Shown here in pieces: positions 43,718 through 54,715 of a DNA stretch of 64,000 nt (position 1 is the first letter of the stretch; each line of letters begins with the position of its first letter). This DNA is from Schistocerca nitens. Its lineage: Eukaryota > Arthropoda > Insecta > Orthoptera > Acrididae. The notes beneath the pieces are model-generated. The model saw only the letters and a list, made by a program, of their open reading frames with translations, did no database searches and was not told the origin of the DNA. The DNA is taken from NCBI RefSeq assembly GCF_023898315.1, contig NC_064616.1, positions 531,421,102-531,485,101 of the forward strand. The letters run 5' to 3'. The translations under genes and the position numbers were made by a program.

Positions 43718-43885
43718 CTTCAGTCCGGAACCGCGCTGCTCCTACGGTCGCAGGTTGGAATCCTGCTTCGGGCATGGATGTGTGTGTTGTCCTTAGGGTA
43801 GTAAGGTTTAAGTAGTTCTAAGTCTAGGGGACTGGTGACCTCAGATGTTAAGTCCAATAGTGCTTAGAGCCATTTGAACCATTTG
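43718..43885 (+). repeat. SINE-A, 5'-truncated
   Basis: It begins inside the tRNA-like head (TTCAGTCCGGAACCGCGC), has B-box position GGTTGGAATCC (mutated) and the full body ending TAGAGCCATTTGAACCATTT. The first ~45 bp of the SINE are missing. Confidence 0.85.
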
Positions 43886-44384
43886 CACAACATAACTGAT
43901 CAAACAAGCATTATTTAACACCATGTCAAAAGTTAACTCCTTAGGTAAAATATCTAAGCATTTGATTTTAAAACAGGTGTCCGATAAGGAGGCGAACTAC
44001 GTGCTCCTATTTTTCAGTCTCGTACTTGAAAAAGTATCTGGACACTAGAAAAAGTAAAAGCAATAATTATTAGCAAACTACGTGGGAAAAGCTTCACGAA
44101 ACTGCAGCCAAAACATTTGCTCCAAATATCACAAATATCATATGTAAAAACTCAGTAAACAGACGCAACTTCTCGGAACTTTGATGGATAACCTCGAGTA
44201 CCTCAATTCGGCAAAATACCTCAGGTACTTGAGTTTAGATTCTTGGGGGAAATCTGACAATCATTAGTATTACATCGTGATGCAACACTGAGAGAATCTC
44301 TAAATTATAGAAAGCCTGCAGAAACACCAGTGACAGATATAACAAAAAATCTGTACCTCAAAACACAAATCATCGACAATACAA

Positions 44385-44891
44385 CAGTGCGCGATTTGCA
44401 GGGGGGGGGGGGGGGGGGGATGGGGGGGATTTCCCACCCTCTGCATCAGACCATCCCCTCTTCTGGTTTTAGTTTATGCATCCCATGGAGTAAAACTTTA
44501 CATATAATTTAAATTTGTGGAGTCGAACACTGAAAGTTTTTAATAAGTCTTACTATTAATACGTTTCAGTTTTCTATCATCAGGATAGGTACAACTTTTC
44601 ACAAATGTGCCTCTACTTTTTGAATTCCCCTCGTATAACTGAACCCATATGTAGATGCTTTTGTAAATAAGCTTTACCTATAATGTACTTTTAAAGATAT
44701 AACAGGGGATGGCTTTTCTGATAGTGCATACGCGTCAATAGTGAGTTTCGCAATTAACATCTATTTATAAATAGCTGTTTAACCATGCGTAACGCCACGG
44801 TCCAAGCTAGTAACATATATAATTCTACTCAGCACCTAAGACATCCCCCCCCCCCCCCCCCCCCACTGGGAAAAGCACAAATCGCACCCTG
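44385..44891. mobile_element. Non-autonomous hAT-like element with G/C tracts at both ends
   Basis: A 507-bp unit with ends CAGTGCGCGATTTGCAGGGG and, inward from the right, CAGGGTGCGATTTGTGC, flanked by an exact 8-bp direct repeat CAATACAA (44377-44384 and 44892-44899). The CAG start and 8-bp duplication are hAT hallmarks. There is no transposase. A 19-G run (44401-44419) and a 20-C run (44845-44864) sit just inside the two ends, in mirror positions. Confidence 0.82.
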
Positions 44892-45195
44892 CAATACAAC
44901 AGAGTAATCAAACTGAAAGCATTATTCGGATCGGGACCTTGATAACTGGAGGCACATAGCTAATTAAAAACGCATAAAAGCAAACAAGAATAATATCAGG
45001 GAAAAGGTTTGGCCCAGTGTGCATATGTGGAAACAGAGCGAGAAGGAAATTTCAGGAATTATATAAATATATTGAGACAAACCTCTTACACTTTCAGGAA
45101 GAGATAATTAAAAGTTTACAGACACTTTCTCAGAATGAATTACGATAGGCTTACTAAAAGAATTCTCATTTTTGTCACCACAGTGAAAGTTAATA

Positions 45196-45389
45196 GCCGC
45201 GCGGGATTAGCCGAGCGGTCTCGGGCGCTGCAGTCATGGACTGTGCGGCTGGTCCCGGCGGAGGTTCGAGTCCTCCCTCGGGCATGGGTGTGTGTGTTTG
45301 TCCTTAGTATAATTTAGGTTAAGTAGTGTGTAAGCTTAGGGACTGATGACCTTAGCAGTTAAGTCCCATAAGATTACACAAAATTGATT
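45196..45389 (+). repeat. SINE-B (tRNA-derived), complete
   Basis: It starts GCCGCGCGGGATTAGCCGAG with a Leu/Ser-tRNA-like head, B box GGTTCGAGTCC, a GT tract, and the body ending GTTAAGTCCCATAAGATTAC. Target duplication GAAAGTTAATA (45185-45195 and 45390-45400). It is a different family from SINE-A, although both bodies carry TGATGACCT and AAGTCCCATA. Confidence 0.93.
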
Positions 45390-45400
45390 GAAAGTTAATA

Positions 45401-45834
45401 ACAATTGGTAGCTTGAAACGTCAAGAAATATTCAGGAAATTGGAATCACATGTGGCAAGGTACTAGAGAGATCTGCATTCAGACCCCTTTTCGAGAACTG
45501 TCAGTTCGTAGACAAATCGAGAACTGGGATCAACAAAATCTTGACAGAGGATCGGAAAAAAAATTCAGTATGAAGATAAATAGATCTGGAGAGAAGAAGA
45601 AAATCACATTTATCAGCTAAATAAGCTCAATCGCGCTCCTCAATTGGCTAAAAAGGTGGGCTAGAGCCTATTAACAGAAATCAATCCAGTATTAAATGAG
45701 TGACACTATAGGCTATGGAGAACGATTTAGAGAAAGACGCCGTGTGTACGATTGGAATGAATTGAAGCATCATGGAAAACTCAAATCAGAATACCTGTAG
45801 CTTCTTTTCTTCTATAGATTTTCTTCTGTAGATC
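45401..45834. other. No recognisable gene
   Basis: No supported coding or repeat signal. Confidence 0.45.
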
Positions 45835-46142
45835 TACACCTACTGCATCTACATCCATACTCGGCGGAGGGTATTTTGTGTGTTACTGTCACTTCCCCCT
45901 TTTCGTGTCCCAGTCGCATATTGTTGTTGGGACGAGCAATTGCTGGTAAGCCTCCGTGAGGGCTCGAAGCTCTCCAATTTCATCGTCATGGTCTTTTCGT
46001 GAGGTAGATGCACGTAGGCGGAAGCAATATATTGGTTGGCTCTTCTAGGAACGTATACTCTTGGAAGCATTCCTACAGAGATTAAACGTTTATTGCTAGA
46101 AGAAAGGTTTTCGACTTTATTTGAAAGCCTGCGCTTTATCAC
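45835..46142 (-). pseudogene. Probable C-terminal/3' end of a CR1- or jockey-like LINE
   Basis: The minus strand has an open frame (MIKRRLSNKVENLSSSNKRL ... EKTMTMKLESFEPSRRLTSN) and the plus strand begins with CTACATCCATACTCGGCGGA, which resembles the GATGTAGATG-tailed 3' end of LINEs of this type. The link is from remembered orthopteran LINE ends, not from catalytic motifs, so it is tentative. Confidence 0.4.
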
Positions 46143-46655
46143 TTACAGCATCCCCCCTTGAAAGAAAAAAGAAATACTGCTTCGGGTTTATATCGCAGAG
46201 AGCTGTATATTCCATATTAATGCAATCTTCCATTTCCGCTTCCTAGAGTAACTCAGTTCATGTGTATGACAAACACAAATTGTGAATGTTCTACAGTATT
46301 AATTTATTTTGTGAACCGGTTTTCGTCTTGGAAGATCGTCTTCAGATGATAATTGTAAATCGAGTACCGCTCCAAAAAATTAATACATTCTGCACACCTC
46401 CACAGACCGTGTTTTTCATTTATAAACGCTGCATATTTGTTTGAACTGTATTTAAGGAAATGTTTGCTACATAAAGATCAATGTACTGTCCCGTATTTGC
46501 TGAACGGATTCTGCTGTTTCTTCTGTACAACCACAATGTTTACAAGCAAACAGATGTACTGCAATGTCAGTGTAAGAATCTTCAGCTCGTTAAATGGAGG
46601 CCTACATGGGCTTTGTGATTTAACATCGTGTAACCAGGTGACATGATTTTGGGAT
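46143..46655. other. No recognisable gene
   Basis: A GAACCGGTTTTCGTCTTGG segment at 46312 resembles the centre of the palindrome at 37561 only loosely. Nothing else is supported. Confidence 0.4.
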
Positions 46656-46664
46656 ACAGAAACA

Positions 46665-46867
46665 AAAAAATGGTTCAAATGGCTCTGAGCACTACGGGAC
46701 TTAACAGCTGAGGTCACCAGTCCCCTAGAACATAGAACTACTTAAACCTAACTAACCTAAGGACATCACACACATCCATTTCCGAGGCAGGATTCGAACC
46801 TGCGACCGTAGCGGTCGCGCGGTTCCCGACTGAAGCGCCTAGAACCGTTCGGCCACATCGGCCGGCC
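46665..46867 (-). repeat. SINE-A
   Basis: Complete reverse-complement SINE-A from AAAAAATGGTTCAAATGG to CATCGGCCGGCC. Target duplication ACAGAAACA (46656-46664 and 46870-46878). Confidence 0.93.
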
Positions 46868-47186
46868 ACACAGAAACACTTTCACTCTGTCTGAACTGCG
46901 TTGCCCCAAAATATTATCCTCTATGACCTTAATTGCATCACTGCAGCTATCTGTGGAGAATATTCTATTGGTAAATGTTGCTGCAGTGGGTATCTGCAGG
47001 AGGTTGTGAATATGTGTTTTCCGTTGAGAGTTTTCTGTCTGCTGTCAGTCCCAATAATATAGTGTCTTCTGTTTGATTAAACATGCTATCATTGTAAAAA
47101 AGCCTCACAAAAATGCTGAATTCTTGGGGTGACTTCATCAATTTAAGATAAAACACAATGCTTAAGCCCTATCAACGCTATTTGTA

Positions 47187-48490
47187 GTGTCCTTGACATC
47201 GGTTTGCTGCAGAATTCTTGAACATATTCTTAGTTCGAATATAATAAATTTGATTGATACGGAAGAGCTTCTGTATACAAATCAGCACGGATTTAAACAG
47301 CATCGTTCGTGCGAAACTCAACTTGCTTTTTTCTCCCATGGTATCCTGCGAACCATGCATGAAGGACTACAGGCAGATTCCATAATTCTAGATCTCCGGC
47401 ACCCCAGAGCAGAGCGTTAACGAAGTAAGAACAAACGAAATAGGTTTGCAGATATGTGAGTGGCTCGACGACTTCTCAAGTAATAGAATCCAGTACATTG
47501 TCCTCGACAGCGGGTGTTCATCAGATACAAGGATATAGCCAGGGGTGCCCCAGGGAAGTGTGACAGGATCTGTATACACAAATAATCTGAAGTATAGGGT
47601 GAGCAGCAATCCGCAGCTATTTGCTGATGATGCTGTGGTGTATGGTAGGGTGTCGCCGTTGAGTGACTGTAGGAGGATACAAGACGACTTAGGCAAAATT
47701 TCTAGTTAGTGTGATGAATGGCATCTTGCTCTAAATATAGAAAAATTAAAGTTAATGCAGGTAAGTAGGAAAAACAGTCACCTAATGTTCGAATACAGCA
47801 TTAGTAGTTTACTGCTCAACACAGTCACGTCGTTTAAATATCTAGCCGTGATGAAATGGAACAAGCACGTAAGGACTGTGGTAGGGTAGGCGAATCATCG
47901 ACTTCGGTTTTATGGAGAATTTAACGAAAGTGTGGCTTATCTGTAAAGGAGACCGCGTATAGCACACACTAGTGCGGCCCAGTCTTGAGTACTGCTCGAG
48001 TGTTTGGAATCCTCATTAGGTCGGACTGAGGGAAAGCATCGAAGCAATTCATAGGCGGGCTGCCTTATTTCTTGTCGGTAGGGTCGACCAACACGAGATT
48101 ATTATGGAGATCCTTCGTTAACAGGGAATCTCTGGAGGAAAGACAACTTTCTTTTCACGGAACACTATTGCGAAGATTTAGAGAACCAGCTTTTGAAACT
48201 GATTGCTGACCGATTCTACTGCCGCCAACGTACATTTTGCGTAAGGACTAGAAAGGTAAGAGAAGAGAAATTAGAGCTCGTACGGAGGCATATCAACAGT
48301 CGTTTTTCGAGGACGAGTAGATTAGTGTTTAACGCCTCCTCGACAACGAGATCATTAAAGACAGATCACAAGCTCGGATTAGGGTTGATCTAGTTTTTCT
48401 GTTTTATAGATCAAACCTCATAATAAATTTTCAGGACTTCATCATTTTTTACAGTACTTTCTCGTCTGAATACAAATATAGATGTAGTCA
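47187..48490 (+). pseudogene. Jockey/CR1-like reverse transcriptase relic, 5'-truncated
   Basis: The first piece, 47187-47420, reads SLTSVCCRILEHILSSNIIN and LYTNQHGFKQHRSCETQLAF, the RT palm entry. After frameshifts come QGVPQGSVTGSVYTNNL-like, PQLFADDAVVYG (catalytic FADD, both Asp kept), CDEWHLALNIEKLKLMQVSR, FEYSISSLLLNTVTSFKYL, then R(P)SLEYCSSVWNPH-type and RRAALFLVGRVDQ-type traces near 47980-48090, and a C-terminal open piece 48193-48393. Many stops and indels. The tail AATATAGATGTAGTCAATAG resembles GATGTAG-repeat LINE ends. Confidence 0.75.
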
Positions 48491-48605
48491 ATAGTTTAAT
48501 CTAAGATTGATCTAGTTTCTTTGTTTTATCAGCCAAATCACAAAAAAATTTTCCTAATTTACTGTCATTTTTAGAGAACTTTCTCATTTGAATATAAATG
48601 TTTTA
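48385..48605. repeat. Diverged tandem duplication, offset 122 bp
   Basis: TTGATCTAGTTTTTCTGTTT (48385) recurs as TTGATCTAGTTTCTTTGTTT (48507), and the similarity continues through the ACTTTCTCGTCTGAATACAA / ACTTTCTCATTTGAATATAA blocks. The first copy overlaps the 3' end of the LINE relic, so the LINE end itself may be duplicated. Confidence 0.65.
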
Positions 48606-51047
48606 TTTTACTGACTGACTCAATCTGAAACGCTTTACAAGCATGTACTGATAGGGGCTCTCAATTTTTATCCCATTCTGCAATAGAAAAATAAAGCAAC
48701 GGAATTTGTAAGAGAAATGATTGATTTGTATTGGAAAGATAAAATACACGTTTACTACGTTGGTGAATGTTTTCTGCATCTGAACTCGGAAGCATTCCAA
48801 AGTGTAAAAGAAAATTTAAAGAAAATGACTGCCGGAGAAAAAGGTTTTTAAACATACCAAACGTCTGGCGTCAAAGTAAACTTTTAAATGTGAGTCTTTA
48901 ACGTCGTTTGGTAAACATCTGCACACAGTGGACTCCTGCTGGTGAAAATTGCAACACCCAGAAGAACCTGAAACAGACCAGCGAAGTCTGAATCATATAG
49001 CCTATAACGTAACAGCAATAGATAAAAGAATAGAGCAGTTAAAGTATATTTATGCCCAGTGTTGATAATGCGGAGACGCGCTGCATCATGAGCCCTTACC
49101 TGTGGTCGCAATCAAGAAGAGAGATTGTAACGTGCCGTTGAGGAAGGACTCTTCATATAGCGAGTCGAAAATCAGTTTTATCGTTAGTAGTCGATAGTTT
49201 CAAGCGAGTCACCGACCAATGAAATTGCCAACATGTGAAGGAGAAGAAATATCAGGTAAATGAACAGGCAAAGTAACGGGTCCAGCCGTCCTGAAGATAA
49301 GAAGTTTTGAAAATCCTTTGCAAACAGGTGGAGGAACATTTTCCTGTGGCATAAGCTACAAAAGTATACTGAACGAGGGCTGTACAGATTATGTGGCTTA
49401 TTATTGCTTTGAGTGTAGCACACTAACAATACGGAGCGATTGGAAACGCTCGTTACACCGAATGGCGACTTAGATCGTCAAGCCTGACCTTCACCTGATG
49501 TAACGCTGAATAAAGCATTTGGGATAGGATCACTACAGTGTCTCATAGGTATTTGGCCATCACTGTGTCGAGACTGTAATGAGACATACCAGCAAAGACA
49601 CTTCTGTCGCTGTCGGCGCTCTGCTATCTATGTAGACGAACTCATTGTATCAAGCTGTGTTTCGAAGATCGAAATTGTTGCATAAATCGAAGTTTTTCGT
49701 TCTACCTGAGCGATATGTTACACAAATACATGAATGCAGCCCACGTTATAGCAGACACCAACTACATACTGAAATAACAATTACTAACCTGCAGCAGTGC
49801 TCCAAAATTTTTCCTGAATCATTGTGAAGTTCAGAAATTGGTCTGTGCCTTACTTCTCAAAGTCATTAGTTTGGTTTGTAATTCGTCCAGTTTCCTTCAG
49901 AGCACGCAATCCACACGCACATCACTGCCACAGTAGCCTCTCGGGCAACATTTACCGTTAAGGTATAACGCTACTACTGCTCTTCATGTGTACATCTGAA
50001 ACAGTCGTTCTGTTCTCAGTGTTGTAAGTCTCGTAATTCATATAATTTATACGTTATGTCCCGCTTATAACCTCGTGAAAATTTTATGTCAGTTAAATAT
50101 TTCCTTCGTGATTTAGTAATATTTACAAACACTAGTGTATAGATACTGTGTATAGTACTTGTAGTGTGGGAATGACAGAAGAAAGTGTTTCCTGTTCTTG
50201 ATGGCTAAGAGTAATTGTGGGAATGACAGAAGAAAGTGTTTCCTGTTCTTGATGACTAAGAGTAATTGAAAGCGCCTAAGTCAAAACGTGACCAGAAACT
50301 GCAACTTAATAGCTAGCCATATAATGAACTAGAGAACAATTGGCAAAGAAGAAATAATAAAACGGTTAATGAAATGCTAATGTCTGATCCGCAGCTGGAG
50401 ATAACGGAGGGCTATTCAGTATTTTGTCGACATTACGAGATACTAGAATAATTGTAGTATCATCACATAATTTTGATCACATATTTATATTACTGGTCAT
50501 TTATTTCAAATGCTGAAATATCTGTATTAAAACGTGAAATAAAATTAAGAACGCAGTGTGCTCTTTTAAGTTAAAAACTTTAACCTTTAATTTTCGTTGT
50601 TCTTATAAAAGCCGTGTGCCTTAAAGATTTTTTTGCTGTTACGGAGTCAGTGAGAATACTTCAAAAAATTTAGCGATCAGCTCTGACATCGTTTCTGTGA
50701 GAGAGTATACGGTGTGTTGTGCGAAACGTTTTCGGTTTGTCGATGTCGAAAATCTTCCATCTGGGACAAGGACGGCTAAGCCGCATGATTACAGAGTTGT
50801 ATGCTGACCTGCCTAGTGCATTTACTGGAGACCGCTAAACATTCTTAAAGCTGCTTTGACGGCCGAATCATCGTGCGGTAATACGAGAAGCGAACAAGGC
50901 CAGTGCGGGCGCCCCTCTACGATTCGATTTCTATTGAAATGTTACTTCAGACATTTCTACACAAAACCTAAAATTAAACTGCGAGCAAGAGTCTCATCTT
51001 TTATCCTTATGCGAAACAAAGATAATGACGGCTCAGAATCTTTCTAT
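48606..51047. other. 2.4 kb without recognisable gene; one 51-bp tandem duplication
   Basis: No supported coding or mobile-element motif. See the duplication at 50165-50266. Confidence 0.5.
50165..50266. repeat. Tandem duplication, 2 x 51 bp, one mismatch
   Basis: TGTGGGAATGACAGAAGAAA starts at 50165 and again at 50216. The two 51-bp units differ only at GATGG/GATGA. It is a recent local duplication or an assembly artefact. Confidence 0.9.
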
Positions 51048-51049
51048 TA

Positions 51050-52461
51050 CAGTGCTGGCCATTAAAATTGCTACACCACGAAGATGACTTGCTACAGACG
51101 CGAAATTTAACCGACAGGAAGAAGATGCTGTGATATGCAAATGATTAGCTTTTCAGAGCATTCACACAATGTTGGCACCGGTGGCGACACCTACAACGTG
51201 CTGACATGAGGAAAGTTTTCAACTGATTTCTCATACACAAACAGCAGTTGACCGGCGTTGCCTGGTGAAACGTTGTTGTGATGCCTCGTGTAAGGAGAAG
51301 AAATGCGTACCATCACATTTCAGACTTTGACAAAGGTCGGATTGTAGCCTATCGCGATTGCGGTTTATCGTATCGCGACATAGCTGCTCGCGTTGGTCGA
51401 GATCCGATGACTGTTAGCAGAATATGGAATCGGTGGGTTCATGAGGGTAATATGGAACGCCGTGCTGGATCCCAACGGCCTCGTATCACTAGAAGTCGAG
51501 ATGACAGGCATCTTATCCACAGGCTGTGACGGATCGTGCAGCCACATCTCGATCCCTGAGTCAACAGATGGGGACGTTTGCAAGACAACAACCATCTGCA
51601 CGAACAGTTCGACGACGTTTGCAGCAGCATGGACTATCAGCTCGGAGACCATGGCTGCGGTTACCCGTGACGCTGCATCACAGACAGGAGCACCTGCGAT
51701 GGTGTACTCAACGACGAACCTGGGTGCACGAATGACAAAATGTCATTTTTTTGGATTAATCCAGGTTCTGTTTATAGCATCATCATGATGGTCGCATCCG
51801 TGTTTGGCGACATCGCGGTGAACGTACATTGGAAGCGTGTAATCATCATCGCCGTACTGGCGTTATCACCCGGCGTGATGATATGGGGTGCCATTGGTTA
51901 CACGTCTCGGTCACCTGTTGTTCGCACTGACGGCACTTTGAACAGTGGACGTTACATTTCAGATGTGTTACGATCCTGGCTCTACCCTTCATTCGATCCC
52001 TGCGAAACCCTACTACATTTCAGCAGGACAATGCACGACCGCATGTTGCAGGTCCTGTACGGGCCTTTCTGGATACAGAAAATGTTCGACTGCTGCCCTG
52101 GTCAGCACATTCTCCAGATCTCTCACCAATTGAAAACGTCTGGTCAATGGTGGCCGAGCAACTGGCTCGTCACAATACGCCAGTCACTATTCTTGATGAA
52201 CTGTGGTATCGTGTTGAAGCTGTATGGGCAGCTGTACCTGTACACGCCATCCAAGCTCTGTTTGACTCAATGCCCAGTCGTATCAAGGCCGTTATTACGG
52301 CCAGAGGTGGTTGTTCTGGGTACTGATTTCTCAGGATCTATGCACCCAAATTGCGTGAAAATGTAATCACATGTCTGTCCTAGTATAATATATTTGTCCA
52401 ATGAATACCCGTTTATCATCTGCATTTCTTCTTGGTGTAGCAATTTTAATGGCCAGTAGTG
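51050..52461 (+). mobile_element. Tc1-like DNA transposon, full length, dead gene
   Basis: Ends contain the inverted repeat CTGGCCATTAAAATTGCTAC (left, from about 51056; inward from the right at about 52454). TA precedes the left end at 51048-51049; the right flank is TG rather than TA. The element is about 1.41 kb and encodes one transposase. It belongs to a third Tc1 subfamily, distinct from copies A/B and from 57970-59168. Confidence 0.88.
51281..52326 (+). pseudogene. Tc1-like transposase with several frameshifts
   Basis: The start is ATG at 51281 (MPRVRRRNAYHHISDFDKGR). The HTH region continues IVAYRDCGLSYRDIAARVGR; a frameshift near 51525 moves to LSQQMGTFARQQPSARTVRR and LRLPVTLHHRQEHLRWCTQR, then a stop and further shifts around the first catalytic Asp (FFWINPG replaces FTDESRF, so it is lost). 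GVMIWGAIGYTSRSPVVRTD continues to RYISDVLRSW, then another shift gives QQDNARPHVAG (second Asp), LLPWSAHSPDLSPIENVW (catalytic Glu) and the C-terminus AVITARGGCSGY with TGA at 52324. The Asp-Glu spacing here is the classical 34. Confidence 0.85.
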
Positions 52462-52617
52462 TGGTAACACATGGAATTTCCTTACGCTAAAATGTGGCTA
52501 ACTTGTACATGTTGCCAACTGAATCTGTTGCTAAATTTTACGCAGCCTTGTGTCACAGTATCACATATTCCTTCTTCTTAAGATTCTCCCTCCCCCGCCC
52601 CTCTCCCTCCCTGCCTC

Positions 52618-52671
<54 letters not shown>

Positions 52672-53030
52672 ACCGCCTAGCGTAGAGTCTACGCGCGAAA
52701 TAATTAACGATGACATCTATATTCTTCCCGACCGATTATATTCAACATGAAGAGTACCGTTTAAAGCTACACTTACCACTGCCACTCTCTACACGATATG
52801 CTATTTATCATGATGTGCCATCGTCTTACCATAAAATATACTGGCTTGCAGAACTTAAGGACGAAAGTAACTGTAGCATGATGTGTCACTGCCAAATAAG
52901 TTAATTCGATGAAAATTATACCGTAAATAGAATAAACTGCAACAGTATAGTAAAGATGGTAACTGAAAGACCTACACAATGGGACGTACACAAATGAGAC
53001 TTTAATTCAAAGACAATAATTACACTGAAG
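52462..53030. other. No recognisable gene; contains a CT microsatellite
   Basis: Apart from the (CT)n block nothing is supported. Confidence 0.5.
52621..52668. repeat. (CT)n microsatellite
   Basis: About 22 uninterrupted CT units, preceded by a CCCTCC-rich stretch. Confidence 0.95.
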
Positions 53031-53039
53031 CCACCGCGA

Positions 53040-54080
53040 TCTACGATGATCCCCTAGACATTACAAAAGGCGGGACATGGTTCTTATGTGTGACCACCAC
53101 GGAGAGCAATGTATGTTCTGCAAGATGCTCCCATGCTGGCCACGAAGTTGGTAAGGAGTTCTTGCAGAAGGGCTTTCCATTCCTCCACCAGTGCGGTTGA
53201 TAACTAGTCAATGGTCGTTCGTGCATGCGGACGCGCTGCCATACGTCTCCCTAACACATCGCACACGTGCTCGACGGGATTTAAGTAGAGGGAGCGGGCA
53301 GGTGAGTCCATCCGCCGAATATCCTCTCGTTCCAGGAGCTCTTCCACCTACGCTGTCCGATGAGGTCACGCACTGTCATCCATAAAAATGAAGTCAACGA
53401 CGAATAAACCCCTGAAAAAACGCTCATGGGAAAGGAGTACAGTGTCACGATAACGTTGTCTGGTTAGTGTACTGTGTCCAAAGATTTGCAGGTCACTACA
53501 TCTATGCAACATTATGCTTCCCCACACCACAACACCTGGACCGTCGAAACGATCAGTTTCTACAATATTAATGGGTGAATCACTTGTCGCCACCTCTCGT
53601 CATATGAGGATACGTCCAGTATCACTACTCAGAATGAATCTGCTCTCATCCGAGAAGAGCACGTGACCCATTCCCTGTCGGTCTAGTCCTTATGCTCTTG
53701 GAGCCATAGCGAACGGTGCCACCGATAGCGTGTGTTAACGGAACTCGGCGTACTGGTCGTCCAGTGTCTGTGTATCTCCTCCATGTCCGGGCAACATCGT
53801 TTTGATTCACTCCGAGACCTCTGGACACTTCCCTTGTTGAGAGCCCTTCCTGGCGCAAAGTAACAATGCGGACGCGATCCAACCCCGGTACCAACCGTCT
53901 AGGCGTGGTTGAACCACAGACAAGACGAGCCGTGTACCTCCTTACTGGTGGAATGACTGGAACTGATCGGCTGTCGGAACCCCTGCGTGTAATAGGCGCT
54001 GCTCATGCGTGGTTGTTTACATCTTTGGGAAGGTTTAGTGACGTCTCTGAACAGTCAAAGAGACTGTGTCTGTGATATAA
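53040..54080 (-). pseudogene. Tc1-like transposase relic
   Basis: On the minus strand: RLVPGLDRVRIVTLRQEGLS and TREVSRGLGVNQNDVARTWR (HTH, around 53894-53780), VLFSDESRFILSSDTGRIL with the first Asp (about 53660), ETDRFDGPGVVVWGSIML, RYRDTVLLSHERFFRGL, DFIFMDDSA (second Asp; the following NARPH block is cut), EDIRRMDSPARSLYLNPVEH with the catalytic Glu (about 53290), and NKNHVPPF-type C-terminus near 53060. Stops and frameshifts are spread through it. This is a fourth Tc1 subfamily in the window. Terminal repeats are not clearly visible. Confidence 0.78.
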
Positions 54081-54139
54081 TATCCACAGACAACGTCTAA
54101 CTTCAGGAGTTCTGGGAACCGGGGTGATGAAAAACTTTT

Positions 54140-54455
54140 TTTATGTGTGTATTATCTTTGATGAAACAATATTGTGCTGCTATTTTTCAACAGGACAATG
54201 CTCGTCCATACGTGACACATGTCTGCATGAACTGTCTACGTAATGTTGAGGTATTCACGTGGTCAGAAAGATCCTCGGATCAGTCCGCGACAGAACATGT
54301 GTGGGACCAGTTCGGATGTCAACTCTGTCGCTGTGCCAGTATCCAAGACATCAAGGACCAGCTACAACAGTTGTGGGCCAGCTTACATCAGGAGAGGATA
54401 CAAAAGCTTTACGATACCCTTCTCAGCCGAATGAGTGCATGCATTCCAGTTAAAT
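54140..54455 (+). pseudogene. Tc1-like transposase C-terminal fragment
   Basis: CAAIFQQDNARPYVTHVCMN (second Asp) continues through NCLRNVEVFTWSERSSDQSA, TEHVWDQFGCQL (catalytic Glu kept) and IKDQLQQLWASLHQERIQKL to the end MSACIPVKL. Only the C-terminal third is present; the open frame survives for about 100 codons. The D-to-E spacing is 32 residues, as in the intact copy B. SINE-C follows directly, so the 3' end of the element is interrupted. Same subfamily as 990-1690. Confidence 0.8.
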
Positions 54456-54457
54456 TA

Positions 54458-54715
54458 CCGAGTGAGGTGGCACAGTCATCAGCACACTAGATTCGCATTC
54501 GGTAGGACAATGGTTAAAATCAGGCTCTGCCGATCCGGATTTAGGTTTTCCATGTTTTCCCTGAATCACTTAAAGAAAATTCTGGGATGGTCCCTTTGAA
54601 AGGTCGCGGCCGATTTCCTTTCCCATTCTTCCCAAATCCGAGCTTTTGCTCCGCCTTTAATGACTTTGTTGTTGGCAGGACATTCAACCCTAAACTTCCT
54701 TCCTTCCGTCTGAAA
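54458..54715 (+). repeat. SINE-C, degraded
   Basis: GAGTGAGGTGGCACAGTCAT and GCACACTAGATTCGCATTCG form the tRNA-like head; the body reads TTTAGGTTTTCCATGTTTTC, GGGATGGTCCCTTTGAAAGG, GCGGCCGATTTCCTTTCCCA and ends CTTCCTTCC, parallel to 26885-27145. Confidence 0.82.

Noticed and set aside
52494..52750. Ser-Leu repeat proteins
   Set aside because: They are translations of the CT microsatellite.
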